56,982 nt of DNA from Paraburkholderia solitsugae (GCF_013177695.1 NZ_WOEY01000092.1:1-56982); one strand, 5' to 3'; positions 26,434-33,600 are shown, counted from the first letter of the stretch. Numbers and translations: made by a program. The notes: a model not told the origin generated them from the sequence alone.

Positions 26434-27051
26434 ATGACCACTACTACAAAGAAAACAGCCGAACGATTGATCAAGAAGTATCCGAATCGCCGGCTCTACG
26501 ATACCGAGACAAGCACGTACATCACGCTGACGGACGTTAAGCAGCTCGTGTTGGATCAGGAGGATTTCAAGGTCATCGATGCGAAGAGCAACGAGGATCT
26601 GACGCGCGCCATCCTGTTGCAGATCATTCTCGAAGAGGAGAGCGGTGGCTTGCCGATGTTCTCGTCGTCGATGCTGTCGCAGATCATCCGTTTCTACGGC
26701 CATGCGATGCAGGGCATGATGGGCACGTATCTGGAAAAGAATATTCAGGCCTTCATCGATATTCAGGCGAAACTCGCCGACCAATCGAAAAATCTGTACG
26801 AAGGCAAGGCGATGAACCCCGAAGTCTGGTCGCAGTTCATGAACATGCAGGCGCCGATGATGCAGGGCATGATGACCAGCTACATCGAACAGTCGAAGAA
26901 CATGTTCGTGCAGATGCAGGAGCAGATGCAGAACCAGGCGAAATCGATGTTCGCCACCTTCCCGTTCACGCCGGGTGGGCCGGTGAATGCGGCTGGAGCG
27001 CCGGCCACGCCGGCTAATCCGCAAACCGATCCGGAGCCGGAGAAGAAGTAA
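26434..27051 (+). CDS. phaR: Polyhydroxyalkanoate synthesis repressor PhaR
   Basis: This is a 205-residue protein with the diagnostic N-terminal PHB accumulation regulatory domain (RLIKKYPNRRLYDTETSTYI, followed by LTDVKQLV..). A helical region rich in Met and Gln follows (NMQAPMMQGMMTSYIEQSKN, QMQEQMQNQAKSM). PhaR binds DNA and PHB granules and represses phasin (phaP) and its own gene until polymer is present. The ATG at 26434 is used; the longer open frame to 26302 has no family match. rimO normally follows in this family of genomes, but here it is broken. Confidence 0.95.
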   Translation: MTTTTKKTAERLIKKYPNRRLYDTETSTYITLTDVKQLVLDQEDFKVIDAKSNEDLTRAILLQIILEEESGGLPMFSSSMLSQIIRFYGHAMQGMMGTYLEKNIQAFIDIQAKLADQSKNLYEGKAMNPEVWSQFMNMQAPMMQGMMTSYIEQSKNMFVQMQEQMQNQAKSMFATFPFTPGGPVNAAGAPATPANPQTDPEPEKK

Positions 27052-27133
27052 CGGCGCAGCGCGACACCGACGTGGTGAGCATGTCTTTACGCGCTCGCCA
27101 CACGGCCGCGGCGGTCCGCGCGCCGGGCGCAAG

Positions 27134-27353
27134 CTAACGGCCGCGGGCGCGGTACTATCGCGGGTTGCGTGCGCTGACGTTGTCTCGGGGTGTGGTCCTC
27201 GTGGTCTGTTTGATCCTGTGACCCCGCAGCCCTTGTCGCACCTTCCCCATCTGTCGCCACCGCTGTATGCCAGTCCCACCTATGTCGGCCACCCGTTTCC
27301 CTACCGCACCCACGCCCTCGATTCCTGGGGCCGGATTTGTCAGCCTTGGCTGA
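27134..27353 (+). pseudogene. rimO: Decayed copy 1 of the rimO promoter and 5' end
   Basis: This segment is a diverged duplicate of 28419-28639. Shared blocks include GCGCGGTAC before a -10-like box (TACTAT at 27153-27158), GGGTTGCGTGCG, CCCCAT.TGTCGCCA and CCCACCTATGTCG. An ATG at 27282 opens a 23-codon frame whose peptide ends TPSIPGAGFVSLG and then stops (TGA 27351-27353). RimO normally reads ..IPKVGFVSLGCPK.., so this is its first two dozen codons with substitutions (K to G in IPKVG) and a break immediately after SLG. It lies directly after phaR, where rimO is expected. It is probably the original chromosomal 5' end, left to decay after an integration. Confidence 0.8.
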
Positions 27354-27392
27354 CCGTAAGCTTCGCAACAACAGCTTGGGCGGCGTTCTCAC

Positions 27393-28445
27393 ATGAGCCA
27401 GCTGTTTCTTGCGCCCATGGAAGGGCTCGCGGACTACGTGTTGCGCGACGTGCTGACCAGCACGGGCGGGTTCGACGGGTGTGTATCCGAGTTCGTCAGG
27501 GTGACGGGCTCGGTGCTTCCCGAGCGTGTCTACGAGAGGGATACGCCCGAAGTCCTCCACGGAGGCCGTACACCTTGCGGCACGCCGATGGTGATCCAAC
27601 TGCTCGGCAGCGATCCTGAATGGATGGCGCTGAATGCGGCCCAGGCGGCCAGTCTGTCGCCGCATGGACTCGATCTGAACTTCGGCTGTCCCGCCAAAGT
27701 CGTCAACCGGCACGGTGGCGGCGCGATGCTGCTGGCGCACCCTGAGCAACTGAACCGGATCGTTTCGTCTGTTCGCGCCGCGGTGCCTGCCAGCATCGCC
27801 GTGACAGCAAAAATGCGGCTCGGCGTGTCCGATACTTCGCTTGCGATCGACTGCGCCACGGCGCTGGCAGAGGGCGGCGCGGCCTCCCTCGTCGTGCATG
27901 CCAGAACGCGTGATCATGGCTACCGGCCGCCGGCCCACTGGGAGTGGATCGCGCATATCGACGCCGCCGTGGACGTGCCGGTCATTGCCAACGGAGAAGT
28001 CTGGACGGTGGCCGACTGGGAACGGTGCCGGGCGGTCAGCGGCTGCGCGGACGTGATGATCGGGCGCGGCGCCGTGTCGGATCCTTTCCTGGCTCTGCGG
28101 ATACGCGGACTGATGGACCGGTCGCCATCCGGCGAGGAATGGCCGGCTGTCCTTGGTTATCTCGCCGATTACCTGAAAAAATTGCAAGCCCGGGTCGCGG
28201 CCCGTCATGAGCACGGGCGCGTCAAAATGTGGCTCAGCTATCTGAAGCGGACCTGGCCGCAGGCTGCCGAACTGCATGCAGCCATCCGGCGCTTGCATGA
28301 TTCGCGTGAAATTCTTGAGGTGATCGAGCGCGCCCTGGCATTCAACGATGTGATACCGGCGCGTCTATGCGCAGCACGCGGCCAACTTGGCCCAGCAACG
28401 CTCCGCCACCCGACCGACTGCACGGTCGCCGGCGCGGTACAATGA
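27393..28445 (+). CDS. dusC: tRNA-dihydrouridine synthase, DusC-like
   Basis: This 350-residue flavoenzyme starts MSQLFLAPMEGLADYVLRD, the family FMN-binding N-terminus. The catalytic cysteine lies in LNFGCPAKVVNRHGGG (about residue 98). The FMN-phosphate region (VIANGEVWTVADW, MIGRGAVSDPF) and a C-terminal helical RNA-binding domain follow. The C-terminal organisation fits DusC (U16 of tRNA) better than DusA or DusB; this assignment is by overall resemblance. It is odd in being bracketed by two copies of the rimO 5' region, which suggests it came with an integrating element. Its last codons overlap the second rimO promoter copy. Confidence 0.88.
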   Translation: MSQLFLAPMEGLADYVLRDVLTSTGGFDGCVSEFVRVTGSVLPERVYERDTPEVLHGGRTPCGTPMVIQLLGSDPEWMALNAAQAASLSPHGLDLNFGCPAKVVNRHGGGAMLLAHPEQLNRIVSSVRAAVPASIAVTAKMRLGVSDTSLAIDCATALAEGGAASLVVHARTRDHGYRPPAHWEWIAHIDAAVDVPVIANGEVWTVADWERCRAVSGCADVMIGRGAVSDPFLALRIRGLMDRSPSGEEWPAVLGYLADYLKKLQARVAARHEHGRVKMWLSYLKRTWPQAAELHAAIRRLHDSREILEVIERALAFNDVIPARLCAARGQLGPATLRHPTDCTVAGAVQ

Positions 28446-28639
28446 AGGGTTGCGTGCGCGGGACGCTGTCCGGGCAGTGGTCTTTGTGACCATCGGACCC
28501 TTAGCCTTGCCGCACCGTCCCCATTTGTCGCCATCGTCACCGCTATACGCCGGACCCACCTATGTCGCAGACCATTTCCCCCGCCGTGCCGACCCCATCG
28601 ATTCCGAAGGTCGGTTTCGTCAGCCTCGGCTGCCCTTGA
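28419..28639 (+). pseudogene. rimO: Promoter and first 25 codons of rimO, cut by the prophage (copy 2)
   Basis: A -10 box TACAAT (28438-28443) and leader precede an ATG at 28562. The frame reads MSQTIS.. and ends TPSIPKVGFVSLGCP before a TGA at 28637-28639. RimO (S12 Asp methylthiotransferase, radical SAM) continues ..SLGCPK.LVDSE.., the first cysteine being an Fe-S ligand. All following sequence is unrelated prophage, so the gene is interrupted at codon 25. The sequence up to the break is well preserved, in contrast to copy 1, so this copy was recently functional. Whether the far end of the prophage restores a full rimO cannot be seen here. Confidence 0.85.
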
Positions 28640-28640
28640 G
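28616..28640. other. Probable attL of the prophage within rimO
   Basis: Homology between the two rimO 5' copies ends at the same place: CAGCCTYGGCTG at 28621-28632 and at 27341-27352. Everything to the right differs (CCCTTGAGG versus ACCGTAAGC). A shared breakpoint inside a conserved codon stretch is what repeated site-specific integration leaves. The exact core length needs the right end for comparison. Confidence 0.65.
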
Positions 28641-28696
28641 GTAGCCTAAGTAAACTCGGGTCGCACGCAATAATAGCAGGTGAGCAGGAAACAGAA

Positions 28697-28721
28697 AGCC
28701 TCGGCATCGACCGAGGCTTTT
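28697..28721. terminator. Bidirectional terminator just inside the prophage left end
   Basis: The stem AGCCTCGG / CCGAGGCT with a 6-base loop is followed by TTTT on the plus strand and by TTTC on the minus strand. It would isolate the prophage from the truncated rimO transcript. Confidence 0.8.
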
Positions 28722-28758
28722 GTAATTTCGGGAGTGCGACGAAAGGGTCGCAGTCAGT

Positions 28759-28788
28759 TTGACGCGTCATCGAAGCGGCGGATAGAAT
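28759..28788 (+). promoter_or_regulatory. Sigma70-type promoter of the GHKL/STAS operon
   Basis: TTGACG (28759-28764) and TAGAAT (28783-28788) are separated by 18 bp, close to the consensus promoter. It lies about 45 bp before the first gene of the cargo operon and downstream of a terminator, so the operon appears to be transcribed independently of phage genes. Confidence 0.75.
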
Positions 28789-28831
28789 CGCGTCGCTCTG
28801 GTCGTGGCTCCATCAAGGGCGTCAGGGAGAG

Positions 28832-29953
28832 GTGGGCTGCCGGTCGGTAGATCTAACTGGCATATCAATTGCTCGGGGTAATCAAATCAAAAAAATCGAC
28901 CGCAAACGAGAGTTGTTCTGGCAGCGACGTGCCCGAAGACAGCAGGCATCGCTGGCGCGCGAATCCCGCAGGAAGCGACGACGCGCCCAGCGGAACGCCG
29001 CCAGACCAAGTCGGAACCGTGCAATCGCGGTGTTGGAAAAGGGCGGGAGGGTATGGCACGTTCCCAGACAGGTGAACCTTGCGATTGAGCCATTTCGGAC
29101 GCATATGCTTGATGGGTTGCGGGAGCTTAGAAGGTGCGCGCGCACCGGTATCGAGATCCTGATTTCCTTCGACAGGACGGAGCGAGTGTTTTCTGATGGC
29201 ATGCTGTTGCTCGTCGCCGAACTGCGCCGCCTGCTAAAGTACACGGAAGGTAAGTTCAAAATTACGTGTACCGTGCCGTTAAATGACAAAGTGGCACAGG
29301 TAGCGAAGCAGGTTGGGCTTTTCGAAATGCTTGGAGTCGAATGCGCGGTTCAGCCCCGGGATAACGATGTCGTGATGTGGCGACATGCGTATGGTTCTGG
29401 GGCTCAGGGCAGCCGATTTGACGACGTGCTTTCGGATTACGATGGGGAGATAACGCCAGCGCTTAGCTCCGCGCTGTATCGTGGGGTGTCGGAAGCGATG
29501 ACTAACGTCGTGAACCATGCGTACGTTTCGCCAAGGCTCGACGGGCTCGACATGCAGATGAAGGGCGACTGGTGGATGTTTTCGGCTGAGCAGGAAGGAA
29601 AGCTATCGGTCGTGTTTTGCGACCTCGGCGCCGGGATCTCGGGCACGCTGCCGGGCAGTCGCCCAGAAGTCTGGCGGAGAATCATGCGGTGGGATAACCG
29701 GGGCGACGCTCGGGTGATTGAGGCCGCGGTTGCCGACAGCGTGAGTCGAACAAAGAAAGGGCATCGCGGTAAGGGCCTTGGTCAAATCGTGAAGGTCATA
29801 GAGGCCGTTCGGGGAGCCTCGGTCGCTGTGTATAGCAACCGAGGGATCTACCGGAGAACAGCACAAGGCGAAGTGAAGGTTCACCAGATGGGTGGTAGTA
29901 TTTTGGGTACGTTAATTAATTGGCAGATTCCCTTAGCCGGGAGGGCGGAATGA
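28832..29953 (+). CDS. GHKL-fold ATPase with basic N-terminus (HATPase partner of a STAS-like protein)
   Basis: This is a protein of up to 373 residues. The first 60 or so are strongly basic (RRARRQQASLARESRRKRRR). Residues about 80-170 resemble a STAS-like fold. The C-terminal half has the GHKL (HATPase_c) motifs: N box EAMTNVVNHAY (about 220-230), G1 box DLGAGISGTLP (about 264) and G2-like KKGHRGKGLGQI (about 308). There is no phosphoacceptor histidine region, so it is not a plain sensor kinase; RsbW-like or GyrB-like ATP binding is more likely. The start is uncertain: GTG 28832 is used and no ATG fits near the N-terminus. Its stop overlaps the next start (ATGA). Function unknown; position at the prophage end suggests cargo such as defence. 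Confidence 0.72.
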   Translation: MGCRSVDLTGISIARGNQIKKIDRKRELFWQRRARRQQASLARESRRKRRRAQRNAARPSRNRAIAVLEKGGRVWHVPRQVNLAIEPFRTHMLDGLRELRRCARTGIEILISFDRTERVFSDGMLLLVAELRRLLKYTEGKFKITCTVPLNDKVAQVAKQVGLFEMLGVECAVQPRDNDVVMWRHAYGSGAQGSRFDDVLSDYDGEITPALSSALYRGVSEAMTNVVNHAYVSPRLDGLDMQMKGDWWMFSAEQEGKLSVVFCDLGAGISGTLPGSRPEVWRRIMRWDNRGDARVIEAAVADSVSRTKKGHRGKGLGQIVKVIEAVRGASVAVYSNRGIYRRTAQGEVKVHQMGGSILGTLINWQIPLAGRAE

Positions 29954-30282
29954 TGAGCTCGATCATCCTTGCGAAACAGTTCTCGCGATACCCCGCGGGA
30001 CGCTTCTTGGGCGACGGCCCTTTCAGTGGCGAGTTGTTTCGTAAGCGGTATCTGTCGCCGGCGCTCCGTGAGAACGAGCATATCTCCATTGATCTCGACG
30101 GCGCCCGAGGCTACGGGTCCTCGTTTCTGGAAGAGGCTTTCGGTGGGCTGGTGCGTGAGGGCTACTCGGCCCAAGAGATCCGCGACCACGTTGACCTTAT
30201 TTCGTCCGACATAAGTTTGCTGACGGAAATATGGGAGTACGTTAACGATGCGGAAGAAGAACGCCGCTCAAATGCTCAATGA
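29950..30282 (+). CDS. STAS-like domain protein (DUF4325 type)
   Basis: This is a 110-residue protein resembling the DUF4325 STAS-like family. The key part is SIDLDGARGYGSSFLEEAFGG (about 47-67), in which the GYGSSF.EE pattern is the family hallmark. It then continues VREGYSAQEIRDHV. STAS domains bind anti-sigma-type GHKL kinases, and this gene directly follows a GHKL gene with an ATGA overlap. The two are therefore probably partner proteins. A GAGGGCGG box precedes the ATG at 29950. The next gene again overlaps by ATGA at 30279. Confidence 0.72.
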   Translation: MMSSIILAKQFSRYPAGRFLGDGPFSGELFRKRYLSPALRENEHISIDLDGARGYGSSFLEEAFGGLVREGYSAQEIRDHVDLISSDISLLTEIWEYVNDAEEERRSNAQ

Positions 30283-30839
30283 CGGGGTGCGTTCCGTGCG
30301 CTGCGAGCAGCAGTTCGTCGCTCGCGTGGCTTGCCGCGTCTGTCGCCATCGTGGGCTGGGCGGCGACTCACTTCTTCAGCGAGGCGCGCGAGCGGCGCAA
30401 AGAGGTGCGAGCGGCGCTCGATAAAATCCTGGTTTCGCTGGAGGAACTTCGCAAAAAGGCGTTTGCGTTTCATGAGAGTGCTGCATTCTCGGAGCATGAG
30501 GCGCAGGAACTGCAAACGGCAATTTATCGCCTGAACCGCCTTTTCGCACGCGTGCCGATTCTTGATCCGGTGGAGGTGGCTCCATTCGTCAAAGCGCTTC
30601 GCCAGTCGATAACGCTGCTCAATTTTTCGAAGTCGACGTTTGTGGCCCAAGTGGCGGGGAGCGAGGTTCTTGAGAACATCTCCGACGCTTGCTCAAACCT
30701 GGAAGATGAGTTCGACCGGCAATACGCTATGCACTACCCGCACGGCTTCCCTTACATTCTGCCGGGTTTCGTTGTCAGAAATCGTGACGAGATCCTGAGT
30801 CGTTGGAATGCTGCGAAAGCCACACTGCGTGGTCGATAG
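30279..30839 (+). CDS. Membrane-anchored helical protein, third gene of the GHKL/STAS operon
   Basis: This is a 186-residue protein of unknown family. One hydrophobic segment (LAWLAASVAIVGWAATHFF, about 15-33) is followed by a charged helical region (SEARERRKEVRAALDKILVS) that may be a coiled coil, and a soluble C-terminal part. It is probably inserted in the inner membrane with the helical domain in the cytoplasm, by the positive-inside rule. It is the last gene of the three-gene unit: its ATG overlaps the DUF4325 stop, and a terminator follows 13 bp after its stop. It could be the effector or the membrane output of the module. No function can be named. Confidence 0.6.
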   Translation: MTGCVPCAASSSSSLAWLAASVAIVGWAATHFFSEARERRKEVRAALDKILVSLEELRKKAFAFHESAAFSEHEAQELQTAIYRLNRLFARVPILDPVEVAPFVKALRQSITLLNFSKSTFVAQVAGSEVLENISDACSNLEDEFDRQYAMHYPHGFPYILPGFVVRNRDEILSRWNAAKATLRGR

Positions 30840-30851
30840 ATCATGTAGTCA

Positions 30852-30881
30852 AAAAAACGGCACCTGGTGGTGCCGTTTTTT
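30852..30881. terminator. Bidirectional terminator closing the cargo operon
   Basis: The stem AAAAAACGGCAC / GTGCCGTTTTTT with a short loop (CTGGT) lies between the plus-strand operon and the convergent minus-strand gene at 30883. T tracts exist on both strands. Confidence 0.9.
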
Positions 30882-30882
30882 G

Positions 30883-31338
30883 TTATCGCTTAGAAAGATC
30901 CGGCGGCTTCGATAGCACGCGCAGATGCCCGGTTCCTTGCAGGAACTGCCGGTACGCAGCGACCGCGACCTTGAACGCCTCAGCGCAGACATCGCCGCTC
31001 AGGATCTCGCCGTCATCCGTGACCACGCAGAGCCGCGCGCGCTGGCCGTCGGCGGTCTGGACGGTCAAGCCCTCATGCGCGACTGCGCTCAGAGTGTATC
31101 GTCGCTCCGGCTCGGGGTCTGCGTCGTCACCGCCGTTCGCCGGCTTGCGTCCCGGTGCGCGCCGTGGCGTGCGTGCTGGCGCGGGTGATCCGCCTCCCGC
31201 TTCCGGCTGCGCAGAATCGTGCTGGCGCGCCTCGCATAGCGTCCGGATGGTGTCGGTATAGCGACGCTCGGCGGCGCGGCCTACGCGCGGCGACCGGTAG
31301 CTCGTTGTGAGCGCCGAGAGTCCAAAGAATGTAGTCAT
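30883..31338 (-). CDS. Hypothetical phage protein
   Basis: This 151-residue protein matches nothing I recognise. A charged N-terminal third (SPRVGRAAERRYTDTIRTL) is followed by a Pro/Gly/Arg-rich linker (about 45-72). The C-terminal part is compact, with alternating beta-like segments (RYTLSAVAHEGLTVQT, CVVTDDGEILSGDV) and a helix (FKVAVAAYRQFLQG). It is transcribed away from the replication genes and ends at the shared terminator. It may be an early regulator transcribed leftward. The start ATG is supported by weak ribosome-binding sequence only. Confidence 0.55.
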   Translation of the reverse strand: MTTFFGLSALTTSYRSPRVGRAAERRYTDTIRTLCEARQHDSAQPEAGGGSPAPARTPRRAPGRKPANGGDDADPEPERRYTLSAVAHEGLTVQTADGQRARLCVVTDDGEILSGDVCAEAFKVAVAAYRQFLQGTGHLRVLSKPPDLSKR

Positions 31339-31827
31339 ATCGTCAACGTGTGGGTGCGAAAGTCGCCACCATCGGGCAAATCTGCTTTAGCCGCAACAAG
31401 CACGAAACTCGACCATATACGTTTTTGAACAACCCGCGCCGATCAATCCATTACTGGTGGCCGTTCAATTTATTTTTAACGACTTAAGGGCAGCAGCACA
31501 AATAGGCCCCTTTTCGTACAACTCTAAAAATAAACTCACGCATAGCGTGAATTCTGCTTTTGGGGAAGTTTACTTGCCGTTTGATTTGCCTTTTAATGCG
31601 GTCCGTCGGCGTGAGAAACCGATGACAGGAGCAGTAACGTAGTGTCGGCCCCGTAGCTTTTTTCGGTGGTCGAGTGATAGTTCGACATCCAAGGTCCCTG
31701 TCCCTTGCCTGTCGGCGCGGCTCTCAACCGCATCGCTCGCCAACCAAAGAAAGTTCCGGGGCTTTTTGCGTTTCTAGGCCCCGATCAACGGTCTGACGTA
31801 AGTAGTACTAACGGCAAAGGAGTCGCC
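31339..31827. other. AT-richer intergenic region with a perfect palindrome
   Basis: These 489 bases separate the leftward gene at 30883 from the rightward replication genes. They hold a perfect inverted repeat TCACGC-ATA-GCGTGA at 31536-31550, in an AT-rich stretch (31440-31600) suited to divergent promoters. A 61-codon open frame at 31457 has no ribosome-binding site and AT-driven composition, and I do not call it. No repressor gene is seen nearby. Confidence 0.6.
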
Positions 31828-31869
31828 ATGTTTTCAGAAGTAGATAGCGGTACGGTGGGAGGCATGTAA
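31828..31869 (+). CDS. 13-codon leader peptide coupled to the next gene
   Basis: A strong AAAGGAG box (31816-31822) stands 5 bases before an ATG that opens a 13-residue frame (MFSEVDSGTVGGM). Its TAA overlaps the next gene's ATG (TAATG at 31867-31871). The downstream gene has a weaker box of its own inside this frame (GGGAGG). The design is typical of translational coupling by a leader frame; whether the peptide itself acts is unknown. Confidence 0.6.
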   Translation: MFSEVDSGTVGGM

Positions 31870-32192
31870 TGGCCCGCACGTGTATCAATTTTCCCGTTGG
31901 GCTCGCCCGTGACGGTCGCGTGCTCGGAGTCAGTGAGCGCCTCGGGGTGCATGTCGGTAAGGTATTCCACTGCATTTTGACGCTGTGGATGGCGGCGGCA
32001 GACCAGGCCGTTGACGACGGCATCGTGCGCGACATGGATGCACAGAGCGTGGATGCAATCGTGGACGTTCCCGGCCTCGGCGACGCCCTCCTGGCTGTCG
32101 GGCTTATCGCCGAAGTAGGGGGTGGCATTGTGGTCTGTGGCTACCGCGAGGCGCAGGCGTGGACCATTAACGATATCGGGGGCGTTGAGTAA
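31869..32192 (+). CDS. Phage winged-helix-like protein, probable replication region
   Basis: This 107-residue protein has a helix-turn-helix-like layout (LGVSERLGVHVGKVFHCILT, then LWMAAADQAVDDG, then a beta wing VVCGYREAQ). A similar layout is seen in the 115-residue protein at 33788 (..LFWLWSTADAHSVDGLL..DFTEY), so the two are probably distant paralogues. Such domains occur at the N-terminus of phage replication initiators. It overlaps the DUF1376 gene by one base (TAATG). Confidence 0.55.
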   Translation: MARTCINFPVGLARDGRVLGVSERLGVHVGKVFHCILTLWMAAADQAVDDGIVRDMDAQSVDAIVDVPGLGDALLAVGLIAEVGGGIVVCGYREAQAWTINDIGGVE

Positions 32193-32707
32193 TGGAAGCT
32201 CTCAACTGCACGCCCGAGCCGCTGACGCCGTTCGATTGCGACCTTCGCGATTTTCAATTCTTTCCGCTTGATGCCTTGCGCCTGCGTGATAGCGACCTTG
32301 CTGCGCTCTCTACTGGCGACGAGTTCCGCGCTGCAGTGTTGCTTTGGTGCGCTGCGTGGCATCAAGTCCCCGCTGCGTCGCTGCCTGACGATGATCGCGT
32401 GCTTGCAAATCTCATTGGCTACGGTCGCGACACTGAAGGATGGAAGGCTGTAAAGGATGGAGCGATGCGCGGCTGGGTCAAGTGCTCGGATGGCCGCCTC
32501 TACCATCCTGTCGTAGCAGAGAAGGCTATTTCCGCCTGGCAAGGGAAGTTTAAGCAGCGCTGGAATACCGAATGTGCCCGCATCAAAAAGCACAACGAGC
32601 GCCATAAGACGAACGTCCCGCGCCCGTCGTTCGAAGATTGGATGTCCCAAGGATGTCCCCAGGGACAGAAGCTGGATGTCCCGGGGGACAGCCAGGGGAC
32701 TGGCTAG
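32192..32707 (+). CDS. DUF1376 phage replication-region protein
   Basis: This is a 171-residue protein. Residues about 22-115 match the DUF1376 pattern: FFPLDALRLRDSDLAALSTG, EFRAAVLLWCAAWHQVPA, SLPDDDRVLANLIGY and YHPVVAEKAISAW. DUF1376 proteins are found in phage replication modules and often stand in for an initiator. The C-terminal part (from QGCPQGQKLDVPGDS) is encoded by the first units of the iteron array, as in phages whose origin lies within the initiator gene. It is the best candidate for the origin-binding protein here. The start overlaps the previous stop. Confidence 0.72.
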   Translation: MEALNCTPEPLTPFDCDLRDFQFFPLDALRLRDSDLAALSTGDEFRAAVLLWCAAWHQVPAASLPDDDRVLANLIGYGRDTEGWKAVKDGAMRGWVKCSDGRLYHPVVAEKAISAWQGKFKQRWNTECARIKKHNERHKTNVPRPSFEDWMSQGCPQGQKLDVPGDSQGTG

Positions 32708-32915
32708 GAGCACAAAATTTGCGCGGTCGGTGTCCCTGCGCTGTCCCTTAGTTGTCCCGGGTGACATATGCAATTGTCCCGAGTGACACGTGATGTCCCT
32801 GCGATGTCTCTGGCGACAGGAGGAATTGTCCCGGCTGACATGGTGACGTGTCCCGGGTGACATGGTGTGTTGTCCCCTGGGACGTCCCGGCCCTGTCGCC
32901 TCAATGTCCCGATCC
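32643..32915. repeat. Array of 14-bp inverted-repeat iterons, candidate replication origin
   Basis: Fourteen or so units begin TGTCCC. At least seven are full 14-mers near the consensus TGTCCCGGGTGACA: 32654-32667, 32677-32690, 32753-32766, 32775-32788, 32827-32840, 32849-32862 and 32871-32884, with a variant at 32805-32818. The first two are perfect palindromes (TGTCCC..GGGACA). Half units (TGTCCC only) start at 32643, 32731, 32742, 32794 and 32905. A polypurine tract (GAGAGGGATAGGGAGAGGGA and on, to about 32975) follows. Iterons next to a replication gene plus an easily unwound tract are what a theta-type phage origin looks like. Confidence 0.72.
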
Positions 32916-33600
32916 AAGAGAGAGGGATAGGGAGAGGGAGAGGGATAGGGACAGTGAGAGGGAGAGAGAGAAAAACCTGTGGTTCTAAGAATGTGAACGG
33001 TCGTGCGACGCCAGTCGCGCGACGCCCGCGCGGCGAGCGCCTACTGCCTTGGTGGTCCACTAGCGTTTCTACAGGGTGGATACGCGTGCGCGCGGAGAGC
33101 GCTTGCTGACCCTCGCCGGGTGGGCATCGAACTGGCGTTCGATTGTGTGTATGTGATTTGCAGGGCAGCGAGTGAGTTCCAGAATCGATGCTGGTTTGCA
33201 CACAGCCCCGTGACGACGATGGGGTGACTCGGTGAGTACCTTGGCAACGCGGCGGGTATCGCCAGCGGCTCGTGGGGCGTTTTAATCGGTTTGCCTCGCA
33301 GGGCGTCGATTGGGAATCCTACGGGCGGGAATCGCGTTGGCGGCGCTGAGTGATGGAGCAGTGTCTGCTAGGCCGGAATGGCGGCCGAACAAGGGCCTAG
33401 CGTGGTTTGGATAAGGACATGGTTGAGGCGTGGTTAGGGGGATGGTTAACCTTTGGGATAACCAAAGCAAGCCGAAGCAAAGCTATGGCTCAGCTATCGC
33501 TAGGCCATAGCTAATCCGTGGTTTGTCCATGGATCGTCCGTGACTCGGCGCTTTTTGTCCGGATTCTGTCCGCAAATTTTCGGACGCGGATTTTCAAACC
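32916..33600. other. Non-coding region with polypurine tract and a hairpin
   Basis: No open frame here has a ribosome-binding site and protein-like composition. Notable parts are the GA-rich tract 32917-32975 and a stretch with repeated TGGTT(A/T)GG motifs (33390-33460). There is also a 9-bp perfect hairpin AGCTATGGC / GCCATAGCT at 33481-33512 with a 14-base loop. This may be part of the origin region. Confidence 0.5.

Noticed and set aside
28387..28644. 85-codon frame across the dusC end and rimO start
   Set aside because: Out of frame with the rimO start that is supported by RimO-type sequence; it is a shadow.
28640..28760. tRNA gene at the attachment site
   Set aside because: No tRNA-like cloverleaf or CCA end was seen; the site is the rimO coding start.
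31457..31642. 61-codon plus-strand frame in the AT-rich early gap
   Set aside because: No ribosome-binding site, composition follows the AT-rich DNA, and it covers the palindrome of the likely operator region.
32643..32915. CRISPR-like array
   Set aside because: Units are 14-bp palindromes with irregular spacing of a few to tens of bases and no uniform spacers or cas genes; iterons fit better.
32141..32917. Long minus-strand open frame across the DUF1376 gene and repeats
   Set aside because: It is antisense to DUF1376 and to the iteron repeats, and its repeated MSPGT and DIT-type words are read-outs of the iterons, not protein structure.
33003..33227. 74-codon frame in the non-coding region after the iterons
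   Set aside because: No ribosome-binding site and no recognisable protein features.
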